Assembly (NCBI RefSeq): GCF_002105155.1
Contig: NW_019029020.1
Location: 1-64,000 of the forward strand
Length of the DNA stretch: 64,000 bases
Direction of reading: 5' to 3'
Source: Lobosporangium transversale
Lineage: Eukaryota; Mortierellomycota; Mortierellomycetes; Mortierellales; Mortierellaceae
Each line of letters starts with the position of its first letter. Position 1 is the first letter of the stretch. The translations under genes were made by a program, and so were the position numbers. The notes below the pieces were generated by a model. The model was not told the origin of the DNA. It made no database searches and worked only from the letters and a program-made list of their open reading frames with translations. Of the stretch, positions 1 through 13,828 are shown in pieces.

Positions 1-1004
1 AGACTGGTGTTCGTCATAGATCTCGATGGTGCTTCGAACATTGGTGATATTGGTGATACTGGTGACATGGATGCTGATGATGGGACAGAGACTGACATTG
101 GTGAGTTAGAGTATCTACTACTGGCGATAGTCTTGCTGTCATCGCTTCTGCGCCATTTAGCTGGACCACGAGGGGTCCCTACAGGTTTATAATAAATATT
201 ACATTGTTCCTGTTTCAGAATCTCAGAATCATTGTTGCAATTATTAGACTGTGCTTTAGTAGAAATTGGGAAAGCAATATCCTGGCTTAAGATAGCGGTC
301 TGTGCGAGATTACCCTCCTCAATCGTGGGGGCCATTGCTGACTGATATTTAAGCCGCTGTTGTTGTTTCTGTTGTTGCTGCTGGCTGAGAGGAAGAGTAG
401 CAATCTGAGACGGAATTTGTTTTCGACGATAATTAGGAAGAGAGTTACTACGGGATAAGGATGTGGATGAGGATACGGATGCGGAGGGAGAGAAAGAGGT
501 TGGAGTATGCTGGACGTCGTAATGACTATTGATCAATGGACGAATGGTTGGAGAGCCAGATTGTCTACATGTTTTGGATGCTGAGACTGTTGTCATGGAT
601 CTCGTGGGTGATGGGAAACTCAGGACGTCCTTTGGTGTTGTCTTGGCGGCTGTTGTACAATGTTGTGCCTTAATGGTACCTGGTGCAGGAAGAGTACTGT
701 CGGTGTTGCGTCGACGTTGAAGTGTATACAAAGGGGAATCATACTTTTCTGTCCGATAGGTCTGATGATGATGTTGAAAACTAGCAGGATGATGATGGCT
801 ATAGGAAAGTCTCCGGCCATTTGAGTGCTGAAAACTGGATGTGGTGGATGCAGTGGATGTGAATGATTCAGAGATGGAGCTTGAGGTTGTTTTGGTAGAG
901 TCTTTTGGTTTGGTAGAGCTCTTTTTGTCATTAGATCTATTCAGTGTTCGCAGAATCTTTGCTGCCACTCTTAGATATGATGTGGGTTTTGTTGGTTGTG
1001 ACAT
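1..1004 (-). CDS. Ser/Thr-rich protein of unknown function, N-terminal part (runs off left edge)
   Basis: An open frame of 334 codons starts at the ATG at 1004 and continues leftward to the window edge with no stop, so only the N-terminal part is present. I do not recognise a domain. The first 25 residues are basic with some hydrophobic character (SYLRVAAKILRTLNRS), then the chain is low-complexity: Ser/Thr-rich stretches, a Gln-rich run near residue 210, His clusters, and repeated S-P-x-S/SMSP motifs, typical of an intrinsically disordered phosphoprotein or regulatory tail. Low stop density over 1 kb and normal codon use support it as coding. Upstream (1005-1190) is an A/G-rich stretch on the plus strand, that is, a pyrimidine-rich leader for this gene. 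The gene is divergent from the phosphatase at 3345. The start could lie in a further upstream exon. Confidence 0.65.
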   Translation of the reverse strand, partial: MSQPTKPTSYLRVAAKILRTLNRSNDKKSSTKPKDSTKTTSSSISESFTSTASTTSSFQHSNGRRLSYSHHHPASFQHHHQTYRTEKYDSPLYTLQRRRNTDSTLPAPGTIKAQHCTTAAKTTPKDVLSFPSPTRSMTTVSASKTCRQSGSPTIRPLINSHYDVQHTPTSFSPSASVSSSTSLSRSNSLPNYRRKQIPSQIATLPLSQQQQQKQQQRLKYQSAMAPTIEEGNLAQTAILSQDIAFPISTKAQSNNCNNDSEILKQEQCNIYYKPVGTPRGPAKWRRSDDSKTIASSRYSNSPMSVSVPSSASMSPVSPISPMFEAPSRSMTNTS

Positions 1005-3344
1005 TTTTTTTTGTTTTGTTTTCTTCTTATGATATACGGGGCGTCAATGAAGAGCAAATGCACAAATTGCAGACAGATCTGAGACAGATAAGGGAAAGAA
1101 AAGAAAGAGAAGCAAAAAAAAAAAGAAAGGAAAAAAGAGAGGAGAAGAGGAAAAAAAAAAAAAGAGAGAGAGAGAGAAGAGGGGGATGATATATAAGGGA
1201 TGGTCTCTGTTGTGGGAAGAGGAAGTGGCGGGAAATAGGCAAAGAACAAAGAGATAATTCTGTGCGATCTGTGATAACCTTCGCCTGTATTGAAATTTAG
1301 ACCAAAACGGGGAGAAGTCGGCAAATATACAAATGAAGGAGTGATAAATAAATAAAGTGAGGACTGTCATGGCAGATAAAATGAGCCAAAAAAGAAGGAG
1401 TTGATGCATTGAAAAATAGAATACATTCCTATTGTTTGTCTCAACACACTTTTTATTAATATATCCATTGTATTACCATATCTATTCTATTCTATTAAGC
1501 AATTGCTATGCCAAGAGTTATATGTTATTAAATAGTGCTTACATTATTGAGATGCTGACGTGGGTTTGGAAAGTGAATGAGGATGGATGCGGACTAATCA
1601 GGCCTGTCAGAGACCCTGCTTGGCGGTTATTTTTTTTTTTTTATCCATATTTTAACCCTTTTGAATCGGGGAACGAATTAAAAGGAAAAGGTTGGAATCG
1701 GACACGTCCAGTTCACTGTGCAGCTAGACTGCCTAGTCCGACTTTGGTAAAGACTGTTAAAGAATAAGAGCAGAAACGAATATTTAAAGAATGGAAAAAG
1801 ATCCCTTGCCAGTTGGTTGGTTAGTTTGTTGGTTAGTTAGCTGATTGGATAGTTGGTTAAATCCTTAGTCGTTACTCATCCCTTGTCTACTAATAGACTT
1901 TTTGAACTATTTGACTGAATCGTACTTGATTTTGGGCGTCGACAAATGAATCAAAATGTGCCCTTAATCATTTTCACTCGTCCTGTCGAGATCAAACAAC
2001 AATAGTAACAATAACCAGCAGCAACAGAAGCAGCAGCACTAGAAATACTTCGCTACATGTTCTAGAGTTTATTCAATTTGCTCCACCGCCTCATCGCTAC
2101 TCAGGGGCAGTGGAGAAAGGGAAAAAAAAGGAGGAAAAAAAAAGTAGAAAAGAGCAAGGAACCTACATTTTTGTACTGTTGTGGTTATAGTCAAAGAGAA
2201 CTTTTTTAATTTTAGTGTTCACACGCTGCAGCTCCATTTGTAAAGAAATGCATGCTTATACTGCGAGGACCTACGGATCTTATGCAAGGCATTCGAGAGC
2301 ACCCATAATTTCGGGAGAATATTATTAAAAAAAAGTTGGCGCGCAAAAAACAACCTCGTTCTATCCGTAATCTGTCATTGATAATCCATAATCAAGCTCT
2401 CTCTTTCCTTTCATTTGGTTTCCCTCTTACTCAAGCAGCTGAACACGCCAATGAACAAGCTCTGTTCTTTTTGCTTTTCTTGTGAAGTTTTGAAAATGTT
2501 CCTAGCGTTTCCAATATAAAGTGAGGTTTTGTATCACCATGAGTTTATTTAGTCCAGTGCATGCCTGTGTTCCCTTCTCTTGGTCAGGGGTGAATCCTTT
2601 TTTCCTTAGAGCCTGAAGAATAATAATAAAAAGCCATCGTAATCTAGAGTTTGCTGGTGATGGAAACTCTACAGACATTCATACTCAGATAGGACGACCT
2701 GCACTCTTTTTCATAGCTCAAGAATCAACTTTCCTTTTTTTTTTTTTATTTTTTTTTTTTTTTTTTATTTTTTTTTTAGTCCCGGTCACCGCAAAGGTTG
2801 AAGAGAAACTCTACCGTAAAGGATGATTGTGATCCTAATGTTTCAGTCACCCTGACAAACTCTCTTTACTTCGGATAAAGAATGATTGGCTCTGTCTTTT
2901 GTTCAATGTTTATATATAAATTTATATACAATGTCTGCCCTAGATCAACTTTTCTCTAGAAAACGCTGGACGCGTCGTGTAAATGTGCATCAAAGCAACC
3001 ATGTTTTTTGCAAGTGTATATAACATATGAACAAATAGGTCTTCTTTTTCTTTCTTTCTTTCTCTCCTTTTCATATTTCTATTTGCATGTGCAGAGAGGG
3101 CACCATGAACTTTGTAAGCAAGTCGATCACAACCAAGCCCCAGCTCTTGTCTGACAAATAAGTATATCCTCACACACATGCGGCTTTGCTTTCCCACTGA
3201 TTTTTTTTTTCTCACAATATAAATTCGATTTGCAAGAGCTGCTTCTCCTTGTTCTCCTCTCCACTCTTTTCTTCTTTCATCCTATAATTGCTTTTTCAGT
3301 CTTTTTGTTAATATCAAAAGGAAAAGAGAAAAGAACAGCTTCTC
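1005..3344. other. Intergenic region, divergent promoters
   Basis: This 2.3-kb stretch separates two divergent genes. It holds a purine-rich tract (about 1080-1190), poly(T) runs around 2730-2780, and a TATA-like element near 3217 upstream of the gene at 3345, followed by a pyrimidine-rich leader. I see no convincing protein-coding exon, tRNA or other RNA gene in it; the short open frames are low-complexity. Confidence 0.5.
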
Positions 3345-4428
3345 ATGACAACCCCTTCCCCTGTCCACGGTCCGTACCCTCGTGTGTACCTTGTTCGTCA
3401 TGGCACAACCGAATGGAGCCAGAATGGCCGCCACACTGGTCTGACAGATATTCCCCTCCTACCAAGCGGGATCGAGCAAGCCAAGTTGTTGTCTGAACGG
3501 TATTGAGGAAACAGAGCAAAAAAAAAAAAAAATAATCAAAAACTGATGCAGAACAGTCTAAAGCACGAAGAACGAAATGCATCTAATCGGCGGATTGCTC
3601 CTGTTGTTTTCTTTTTTTTTTTTTTTTTTTTTTTTTCCTCCTAGTATTTTCGAGAATCCATTCCAGGATATGGTCCATATCGATAATATTTCTCTAGTTC
3701 TCGTCTCACCTCTTCAACGCGCTCAACAGACTTACCAACAGTTATTACAAGGAGGCCTCTCCAAGGAACAACGTGAAGGAACGAGTCAACACCATTCTTC
3801 TTGTTTTACTCGAACACAAGCTCGTACAACCTCTTTATTGACCGAATGGGATTACGGCGACTATGAAGGAATTACCACCAAAGAGATCCTTAAGTCCCGC
3901 CCGACCTGGTCTTTATTCGGTGATAATGCTCCTGGAGGTGAAACCGTTGAACAAGTCTCGGCTCGTGCAGATGCTATCATTGAACTCATCCATAATTTCC
4001 AACGAGGCCAGAATTCCGATGGGAAAAAGACCAACACATTGAGAATGCCTTTTTCAGGACCGGAAATTGTTAACGCTGCCGCTTCTGCCGAGACTTTACG
4101 ACAGTCAGAACATACCATTCAAGAAAACAGAGATAATAATCAACGTCATCATGATCACGCTAACAATGTCCAACCCACAATCGATAAGGCAGTCGTAACC
4201 ATTCCTGATAATCCTACGACGCGTGACGTCTTGGTAGTAGCTCATGGACATTTCTTGCGAGTCTTTGCAGCCCGATGGCTCAGATTAGATGGCATCCAAG
4301 GCAAGAACTTTGTCCTCGACACGGCTAGTGTTTCTGTTCTCGGATATGAACATACTCTGGAGGAACGTGTCATCAAAGTCTGGAACCAAAGCAACCATCT
4401 CTGGAAGGATAACACTCGTATCGGCTAG
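3345..4428 (+). CDS. SHB17: Histidine phosphatase (phosphoglycerate mutase-like), SHB17-type sedoheptulose-1,7-bisphosphatase
   Basis: Two exons, 3345..3499 and 3645..4428, joined in frame (CG|T gives Arg52), encode 312 residues. The catalytic RHG motif lies at residues 18-20 in the context LVRHGTTEW, followed by a typical G-R-x-T-G-L-T-D segment; the second catalytic His is at about 252 in VVAHGHFLR. The segment [10 protein letters not shown] carries the acidic catalytic Glu and closely resembles yeast Shb17, which removes a phosphate from sedoheptulose-1,7-bisphosphate to feed ribose synthesis. Between the central part and the second His there is an extra low-complexity insert of about 50 residues rich in Asn, His and Ser that Shb17 lacks. 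No signal peptide is visible, so it is probably cytosolic. The intron ends in a long poly(T) tract and CTAG. It is convergent with the next gene, 143 bp apart. Another sugar-phosphate substrate within the family is possible. Confidence 0.85.
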
Positions 4429-4571
4429 AGGAAGAAAGAAGAAAGGAAAAAAAAAAAAAAAAAAAAGTAAAGACACGCTTCACGTAATTGTATCTTTGAA
4501 AGGAAAAAGTCTCGATTCATTTTATTTTATTTGTTTTATTAAGCGCCCAATATGGATTACATCTAAGTTTC

Positions 4572-6282
4572 TTAAATCTTGACAGCGGTCCATGTGGCGC
4601 ATTCATAAACATATTTCAACATTCCATGGGGATTGGCCATATATGTACTCTTAGTTGTTCCCTGTGTCTCAAACCTAAAACCAATCGTCTTGGCCAAATC
4701 AATCACCTCTTCAAGACTCAACTCGATAGAAATCTCGTTGGCTGTGTTCTCGAAATGCCATAGCAGTGGTCCTAAGAAATCGTTGGATAGGAAAGAAAAA
4801 AAAAAGCGGATATCGATTAGTCAGTCGATTCTCTCCACTGCCAACTTAATCAACTGGGGCACAGGATTAGCTGATCTTTTTTTTGTCTAAGATTAGATCC
4901 CTGGGCCAACTCAAATCCCGTAAATAGATAGCTGTTCTAGTTAATTTTATTTTTTTTACCCCAACTAGGGTGGATCAAAAAAAAAAAAAAAAATTCCTGC
5001 AAAGTTGGTCATTAATGTCGCTGTTGTCGGCATCCACACGATCACTTCCGAATAGCAATTCTCCATACTGGGCAATGTGTGTCTTTCGGTGGTAGGAGTT
5101 TCAACCGAGGGGAAAGCCCCAGTCCTGCTTCATTTTGTTGATCCGTATGATATTCCTACAAATGATTAGAAATCCGCGTAGTGATATATTTTTTTGCCTT
5201 CTAGAGCCTCTATCTCCCCACATTGTGTATATTTTATATTAGGATTCACAATAGCAACAATAGAAAAAGGGCCTGTCTTGGATTCAAAACTTACCAGCAT
5301 TGATCCAGATACCACCCTTCTTAAGGATCTTGTAGATTGTTTCTAGATAGTTGACGATATTCTTGGCCGTATCAATGAAGAAGCACGTCACCACAGCATC
5401 CCATTTTCCTATTTGAGTCGCCCCCATTGATATGAAAAAGAGAATGTAGAAAAAAAGGTCAGCGAAATAGAATGATTATAGATATATGGAGAAAAGGAAG
5501 AAGAGAAGCGAAAGGATCCCAATCCGAGCCAGTGCATTTGATCCGATTTTTGCAAGAGTTTTTTTTTTTCTCTTTACCAAAGTTTTCGTTTTCCAATCCA
5601 TAGACTTCCAAAAAGTCGCCTGCAACCATTGAAAAGTCCGTGCCCGGAGGAATCTCCCGGGGGTCCACATCTGGGATTCTCGCCTCCATCAAGACATCGT
5701 CCGACTTTACAATATTTGAAAATGAATGAATATATGGATAAATCAAATGTTGATTCACAGCCGTTGTCTTGTTGAGAATGAAGTTCGAAGCCAATAACAT
5801 GTAGTATGAAAATTCGTTTCCTTGAGCACTAAATCCTGCATGTGCGATGTCGAACGCTAAACGTCCTAATCCTGAACCCGGTACTAAAATATGAATCCCT
5901 CCACGAGCTTGCTTGGAAATATGAGAGAACCGAGCTTCCAGTTCTTCTATAATGGGATCATAAATGGCTTCTCTTTCTGATTTTCCCTAGGTAATAAAAA
6001 AATAAAATTAGATCTTTTTGCCTTCTCTTGCCCTGATGATGAAAAAAAAATTTACCTCTTCGCTCCAATCGCGCACAAACTGCTTAATCGTCCCTTGTAC
6101 TTTTTCCATATCAGGCTGCCGAATCCGAAGTGCCGCTGCATTCTTGGCTCTGTCATTCAAGTCTAACTATGCAATAAAAAATAAAATAAAAAGAAATTCA
6201 CTGCTGGGGTCAGAACATAAAAGAGACATGAACATGAGTACGGACTCGGACACAAGGGTTGACACGGATGAGCAAGGGAATT

Positions 6283-6315
<33 letters not shown>

Positions 6316-7055
6316 CCGTTATATATATACCTTAGCCATAGGTCGATCATCATTCACAAAGATCTGTTGATCTTCACAGATGATCTTGATGATTTCATAG
6401 TTGACTTCGATTGCCGTATCAATTTTCTCCATCCTCTCGAGGTAAGAAGGAAGCATCCTTGTAAATGAACAAATAAAAATAAACATTAAAAAGAAGATAA
6501 TGAAAATAAAGGCAAAAGTGCGTTATCGTAAATAGCATTTTTTTCCCCCTCTTTTCCTTGTCATTGTATCTTTTTTTTTGTACTTTACTTTTGTTGTCTC
6601 TCTGGTAAAGAATAAAAATCTGTCCGTCTTCGATGGTTCGCATACATGGCTGAAGCTTTATATTGTGAAAATGCCTTGATGATCTTATGAAAATGTAATG
6701 CTTCTTCATGGATATCATTCTCTTCTGACGTGCTACTTTCGTGTTCCTGTTTATGATCGTGTCCATGGCTATGATCATGGCTATGGCTATGACTATGGCT
6801 ATGGTCGTGACTATGTCCAAGCTCACGATGATCGCCAAAATGATTATGGTCATGCTCGTGATTATGGTCATGGGAGTGTCCATGCCCAACAAGGTGATTT
6901 CTCTCATCTATACTAAAGCTCATGTCAAAGTCTTCATCGTGGTCAATTTCGTCCGTAAAAGGATCCTTGCCTTGTCCCTGAAGAGGGAAATCCTGTTGTC
7001 GGATGCCGGGCTGAAGGCTAGAAGACTGTTGTCCAATATTTGGCGGGTTACTCAT
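4572..7055 (-). CDS. Carnosine N-methyltransferase family protein (N2227-like) with His-rich N-terminus
   Basis: Six exons, complement of 6589..7055, 6331..6457, 6056..6166, 5578..5986, 5295..5408 and 4572..4771, give 475 residues in one frame. The N2227 family transfers methyl groups from S-adenosylmethionine to the imidazole of carnosine, and its human member CARNMT1 also methylates histidine in proteins. The SAM-binding segment is [15 protein letters not shown] (about 268-282), followed by the family motifs [16 protein letters not shown] and [14 protein letters not shown]; the C-terminus has [14 protein letters not shown]. The N-terminus is unusual: residues 54-105 hold 22 histidines in His-Ser/His-Asp alternation, like a metal-binding tract. 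The ATG at 7055 was chosen because the longer frame upstream runs through a poly(A)-coded lysine stretch. The last intron (4772-5294) is unusually long and contains an exon-like segment. Family certain; substrate inferred. Confidence 0.87.
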
Positions 7056-7885
7056 GGCTTTACAAGTCTTGGAACTGAGAGTTGATATTCTTTTTTTTTT
7101 TTTTTTAAAATTGAAAAAGGGATATCCTTCGATACTGAAGGAGTCCCCATAGATACTCAAGTAACCAAATATGCAACACCCTTAAACAAAAAATATAAGT
7201 TATTTCCCTACAAGTCATGTGGGTCATGCGGGTCATGTGAGCCAAAGTATATTTGAAAGTTCTGTCTCCACTGCCTCCATCGCCTCCAGTCTTCGCTCTT
7301 GACAGTGACTCTATTGAGCAAGAAGCACACTCTTTTTTCAGCAATATTGGCACTAAAGAGGATATTGTCTTCAACAGTCTTCAACAGTCTTCAAAAAGGA
7401 GAAGGTTTACCTACCTGGGCTAAAAACTGCCCAACATGTACTTTCAAAAAGATTGGGGTCCTCGGGTTACATGTTTGTATGAAGATGCGAAAATAAAGCC
7501 TGTCTTGGACCATACCCATATAGATGAAATAGCGTATGTGTCCAAGTGTTATGAAGACTGTAATGATTGCATATAGTACTATGATAATTGATATTTGTGT
7601 TTTGTTATACTTTTAATTTTATTACAGGATACTCTCTGGAATAGTTCATTTAAACAAGAAACAAGTCGGGTTCACTCCCTCAGAGATGTCAAGGATTGTA
7701 GGAGAAACTCTTCAATTATTTTATACCAATGAAATGGGAGATTCTTTTCCTTTACAGCATACAAGCAAGTAAACAATCGATCGTACATCGTATGTACAAG
7801 GAAGCGAAGCTTTGGGATCTTTGTGTTATATTTTCCATTACTCTTCATCTCCTCACTGGTATTTATTTAATTTATTTGTTTTTCT
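7056..7885 (+). other. Unresolved coding-like pieces between two minus-strand genes
   Basis: Three plus-strand open segments have protein-like composition: 7241..7423 (60 codons, including an acidic stretch ALDSDSIEQEAHSFF), 7436..7576 (46 residues from an ATG, with DHTHIDEIAYVSK), and 7628..7772 (ending after GETLQLFYTNEMGDSF, stop at 7770). A good acceptor, TTTTATTACAG, precedes the third. Joining the second to the third through a weak donor (GTGTTA after 7541) keeps the frame, giving an 84-residue protein, but I cannot find a complete canonical model. It may be a small intron-bearing gene, the tail of a gene whose start overlaps the methyltransferase promoter, or a decaying gene. No family recognised. 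Confidence 0.35.
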
Positions 7886-10871
<2,986 letters not shown>

Positions 10872-12424
10872 GAGGAACGCAAAATGAGATGTAGTTCTGG
10901 TTTTATATTGCTTGTGGTGTAAGGTATCAAGGCCAAGACAGAGTGCGAGTTTGTGAGAGTGTGAGTGAGAGTGCGGAAGTGAGAGTAAAAGAGTGAGAGT
11001 GAATGTGGATGTGTTGAGAGCGTGTAATATGCAGATAGTTAAAATGGTTTGTGTATTTTTATAGTGAGTGTGCAACAGATTGTGGGAAGGACAAGTAAAG
11101 GTGTTGGGATATGAAAAAGAGAGCTCTGAGGTTTTATAAGGCCATGGTATGGCGAAAAATCATGTTGACTGGTCTCTTTTTATCTTTTTCTATTTCTTTC
11201 TTTGCTGCCTTCTCTTGATGGGCATGCATCCTTTGGGAAAGACCGAGCATGGACTCCAATGACTCTTTTGTTGACAATGGCAACAACAACAACAACAACA
11301 ACAAAAAAGACCTCTTTAACTCTTTTCATTTTGAATTGATGCGTTTTTGTTTACCTTTCGCTTTTTTCTCTTCCGTTCCTTTCTTCCCACTCTGACTGTT
11401 ACCCGCTTACTTTCCCTCAAATAGTTTGTTCGCATAGTAATTAGAATATGTGGTTGTCCCATCTTTTCTTTTTTTGATCTTCACTCCAGTTGTAATAATA
11501 TCTCGCCCATGTGCCTTGTCTTTGACATTTTGTTTGATGATCACTCACCAATTATATCTTTTGGCTGATCGACACTGGTTACTTTATGACTTTGCAAATA
11601 GACAAAGAAAAAAAAAAAAAAAAAAAAAGGCGCGTTTCACCTTTTTTTCTTACGGATTGCTGGTGTAGACAGGGTTATTTATTCAGGGTCATCTGAGCTC
11701 TTTCAATACGGCCGGGAAATCCGTTTTGTGTAATGTGTCCTTCCCCTTCCGACCATATTGAAAGTCTTAAGAATAAATATCCCATGCAATTCTGTCGAGA
11801 GAGAGGCGGGAAGTCAAAGCATGGCCTGCAATGGGATGAGGGGTGGCATGATAATGAGAGGCAAGGGACTTGTTCGTACTACATATACACATTAATAGAA
11901 ATATATTTTTATACACACACACACACACACACTGCAAGAGAAAATATTTACAACGTTGAGGTAGATCTGTCCTTGAAATTCAATCCTGACACTATAGAGC
12001 TTTTTGATGACGTGAGTGCCGATTTCGGCACAGCCATGATCGTGATTATGTGGCTGGGTTGCCAAGTGCATCACTATTATGGCAGAAAGCAAACATGTGG
12101 TCTGTCGCGTCTGAAAAGCTGATATGAAGAAATGAAACAGGAAAAAAAAAATTGTCGCAAAGTCATGCTCGATGTCGTAGTTAAAGTCATGGGCATTCTC
12201 AGCCCATATGTCAAATGCCGGGCACCGATAGATTTTCCACTCTAGCTGAAATAAATAAAGAACGGGCTGTTTAAGAAGTAGTGTCTCTTTCTCTTTGTCT
12301 CTCTCTACTCCTTTGTTCTTACTTTTCTCCTACATTTCATTCACTCATTCAACTTGCCTCTAATTGCATTTACATTCATTTACTCGCTCACTCATTCAGT
12401 AAAGAAAAGAAGAATATTAGAAAC
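10872..12424. other. Divergent intergenic region with simple repeats and a coding-like relic
   Basis: This 1.55-kb stretch holds the promoters of the SR kinase (minus) and TVP18 (plus). It contains a (CAA)n run at 11281-11304, an (AC)n run of about ten units at 11913-11932, and poly(A) at about 11608-11628. A minus-strand frame stays open from about 12246 to the stop at 11892 and looks partly protein-like (for example YRCPAFDIWAENAHDF), but no start or exon structure could be built. The pyrimidine-rich leader of TVP18 begins near 12280. Confidence 0.4.
11913..11932. repeat. (AC)n microsatellite
   Basis: Ten AC units in the intergenic region between the SR kinase and TVP18. Confidence 0.9.
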
Positions 12425-13605
12425 ATGTCTTTGGTCGACGAGTTCAAATCCGGGAACTTTTCTCTTTATGGACAATGGTAATAGTATGATTCAAACGGCA
12501 TGGACGAATAAAAGGGAACTTTCAATTTTAAAACTACACCACAAGCTGGAATAAATGTGCATTGCATAAATGCATTGACCACATCAACATCAAACAAACA
12601 ATAAGTTACAAGAACGAATAAGTCCAAGGATTATTTTATCTCCCTTTGACTGATCTCTATTCAATTGTTCAAATGATAGGCTCGGGCTTCTTTCCATTGT
12701 TGGTATGAATAACAACACTGCGCGTTTTTTTTTTTTTTTCTTCCAAGGAACGGCTAAACTGATGCGCCTTCTCCTTTTCGTTAGCATTGATTATTTTTGG
12801 TATTGTCAATTTTTCGCTTGGATGGTCTCTCATCGGATGGTAATAAAAAAAAAAAAAAAAAAAAAAAAAAAGCAATCCTTCATCAGACATAATAGATATT
12901 AATCCCATTTTTCTAACATCGCGTAGGATCATCGCCTTCCTCTTGGTCTTCATTGAAATCCCTCTATGCATGAAGGTAAAAGGATGAAAGAATTTTACCA
13001 CGCTATTTATTATCGCTGTTTCAATTACAAAACAGTGTATGAAGATCCGATCTCAGTCGTCTAATTTACGTTTTTTATTTTCGTCATCACAGTGTTGTCC
13101 AACTAGTGAGAAATTGTATGTTTTATTGTTTTATTGATTCAGAGAAATGTATCATATCTTTTGCTTCTTATTTTTATTTTTAAAAAAAGATATCGGAACT
13201 TACAAGTTGATGGGCTAACACGACAACGAGTTTTCTTCGCGTCACTAGTGACAGCTTCATGACCCAGTTTCACAACCCAGTTTTCCGTACCGGAGCCTAT
13301 ATTGTGTAAGTTGGGTTAAAATGCTTTGATTTTTGTGTTGGATATTTTTATCACCGGAGCGCCACCAAAAAAAAGACCAAATAGATGTTCATCGTATCAC
13401 ATGACTCACAGCTCCTTTTTTCCATTGATACAGCTTCGCTGTCTTAATGTGGGTGGCAGTTGGCGCTGGTCACAGGGGTGTACAGACTGTTTCCGCTCTG
13501 TTGTTGACTTTTGCTGCTCTCTGCTATGGATTCGCTGCATTCCGTGGTCAGACTCCTGCCTCCAGCACCATCACTGGTGGCACAGGTGTCTCCACTATTG
13601 TATAA
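12425..13605 (+). CDS. TVP18: Golgi/vesicle membrane protein TVP18
   Basis: Seven small exons, 12425..12477, 12680..12702, 12785..12839, 12927..12975, 13093..13115, 13249..13305 and 13434..13605, join in one frame to 143 residues. The start MSLVDEFKSGNFSLYGQW, the segment LVFIEIPLCMKCCPTSEKF and the following DSFMTQFHNPVFRTGAY match the Tvp18 signatures (NFS.YG.W, FIE.P, CP.S..F). Tvp18 is a small four-helix membrane protein found in late-Golgi vesicles with Tvp23 and Yip family proteins; its biochemical role is not known. Four hydrophobic segments are visible: about residues 19-40, 44-58, 79-99 and 105-123. The C-terminal tail is Gly/Thr/Ser-rich. All donors and acceptors are GT-AG; several introns are longer than the exons they separate and two exons are 23 nt. 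No single exon but the last is long enough to stand out, so the gene is easily missed. Confidence 0.88.
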
Positions 13606-13828
13606 AATTTGAACAACAAATAACATGAAAATGCCCAGTTTCAAACTCGTCTTTCTATAAAATTCCTTCCCTTCCTTTTTTTTCTTTTCTTTTTTTTTTT
13701 TTTTGTCACTCAACTTCTTTCTCGCTTTCTCGCTTTCTCGCTACTATAATAGTAATAAACACTAATAAATAAAACAAGAATGAATGTTTCCATCGCAGAG
13801 TTTTCTTGACAACTTTTATGAATTGTGC

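Noticed and set aside
971-1409. Phe/Ser/Leu-rich minus-strand open frames upstream of the first gene
   Set aside because: They translate a pyrimidine-rich leader; composition is low-complexity and frames overlap one another.
7056-7160. Upstream extension of the methyltransferase (frame from 7160)
   Set aside because: The extension is coded by a poly(T)/poly(A) run giving a lysine stretch; the ATG at 7055 is simpler.
12721-12784. Use of the earlier acceptor (after CTTCCAAG) for TVP18 exon 3
   Set aside because: It stays open but gives a segment unlike Tvp18, whereas the acceptor ending at 12784 gives ALIIFGIVNF, matching the family's first helix.
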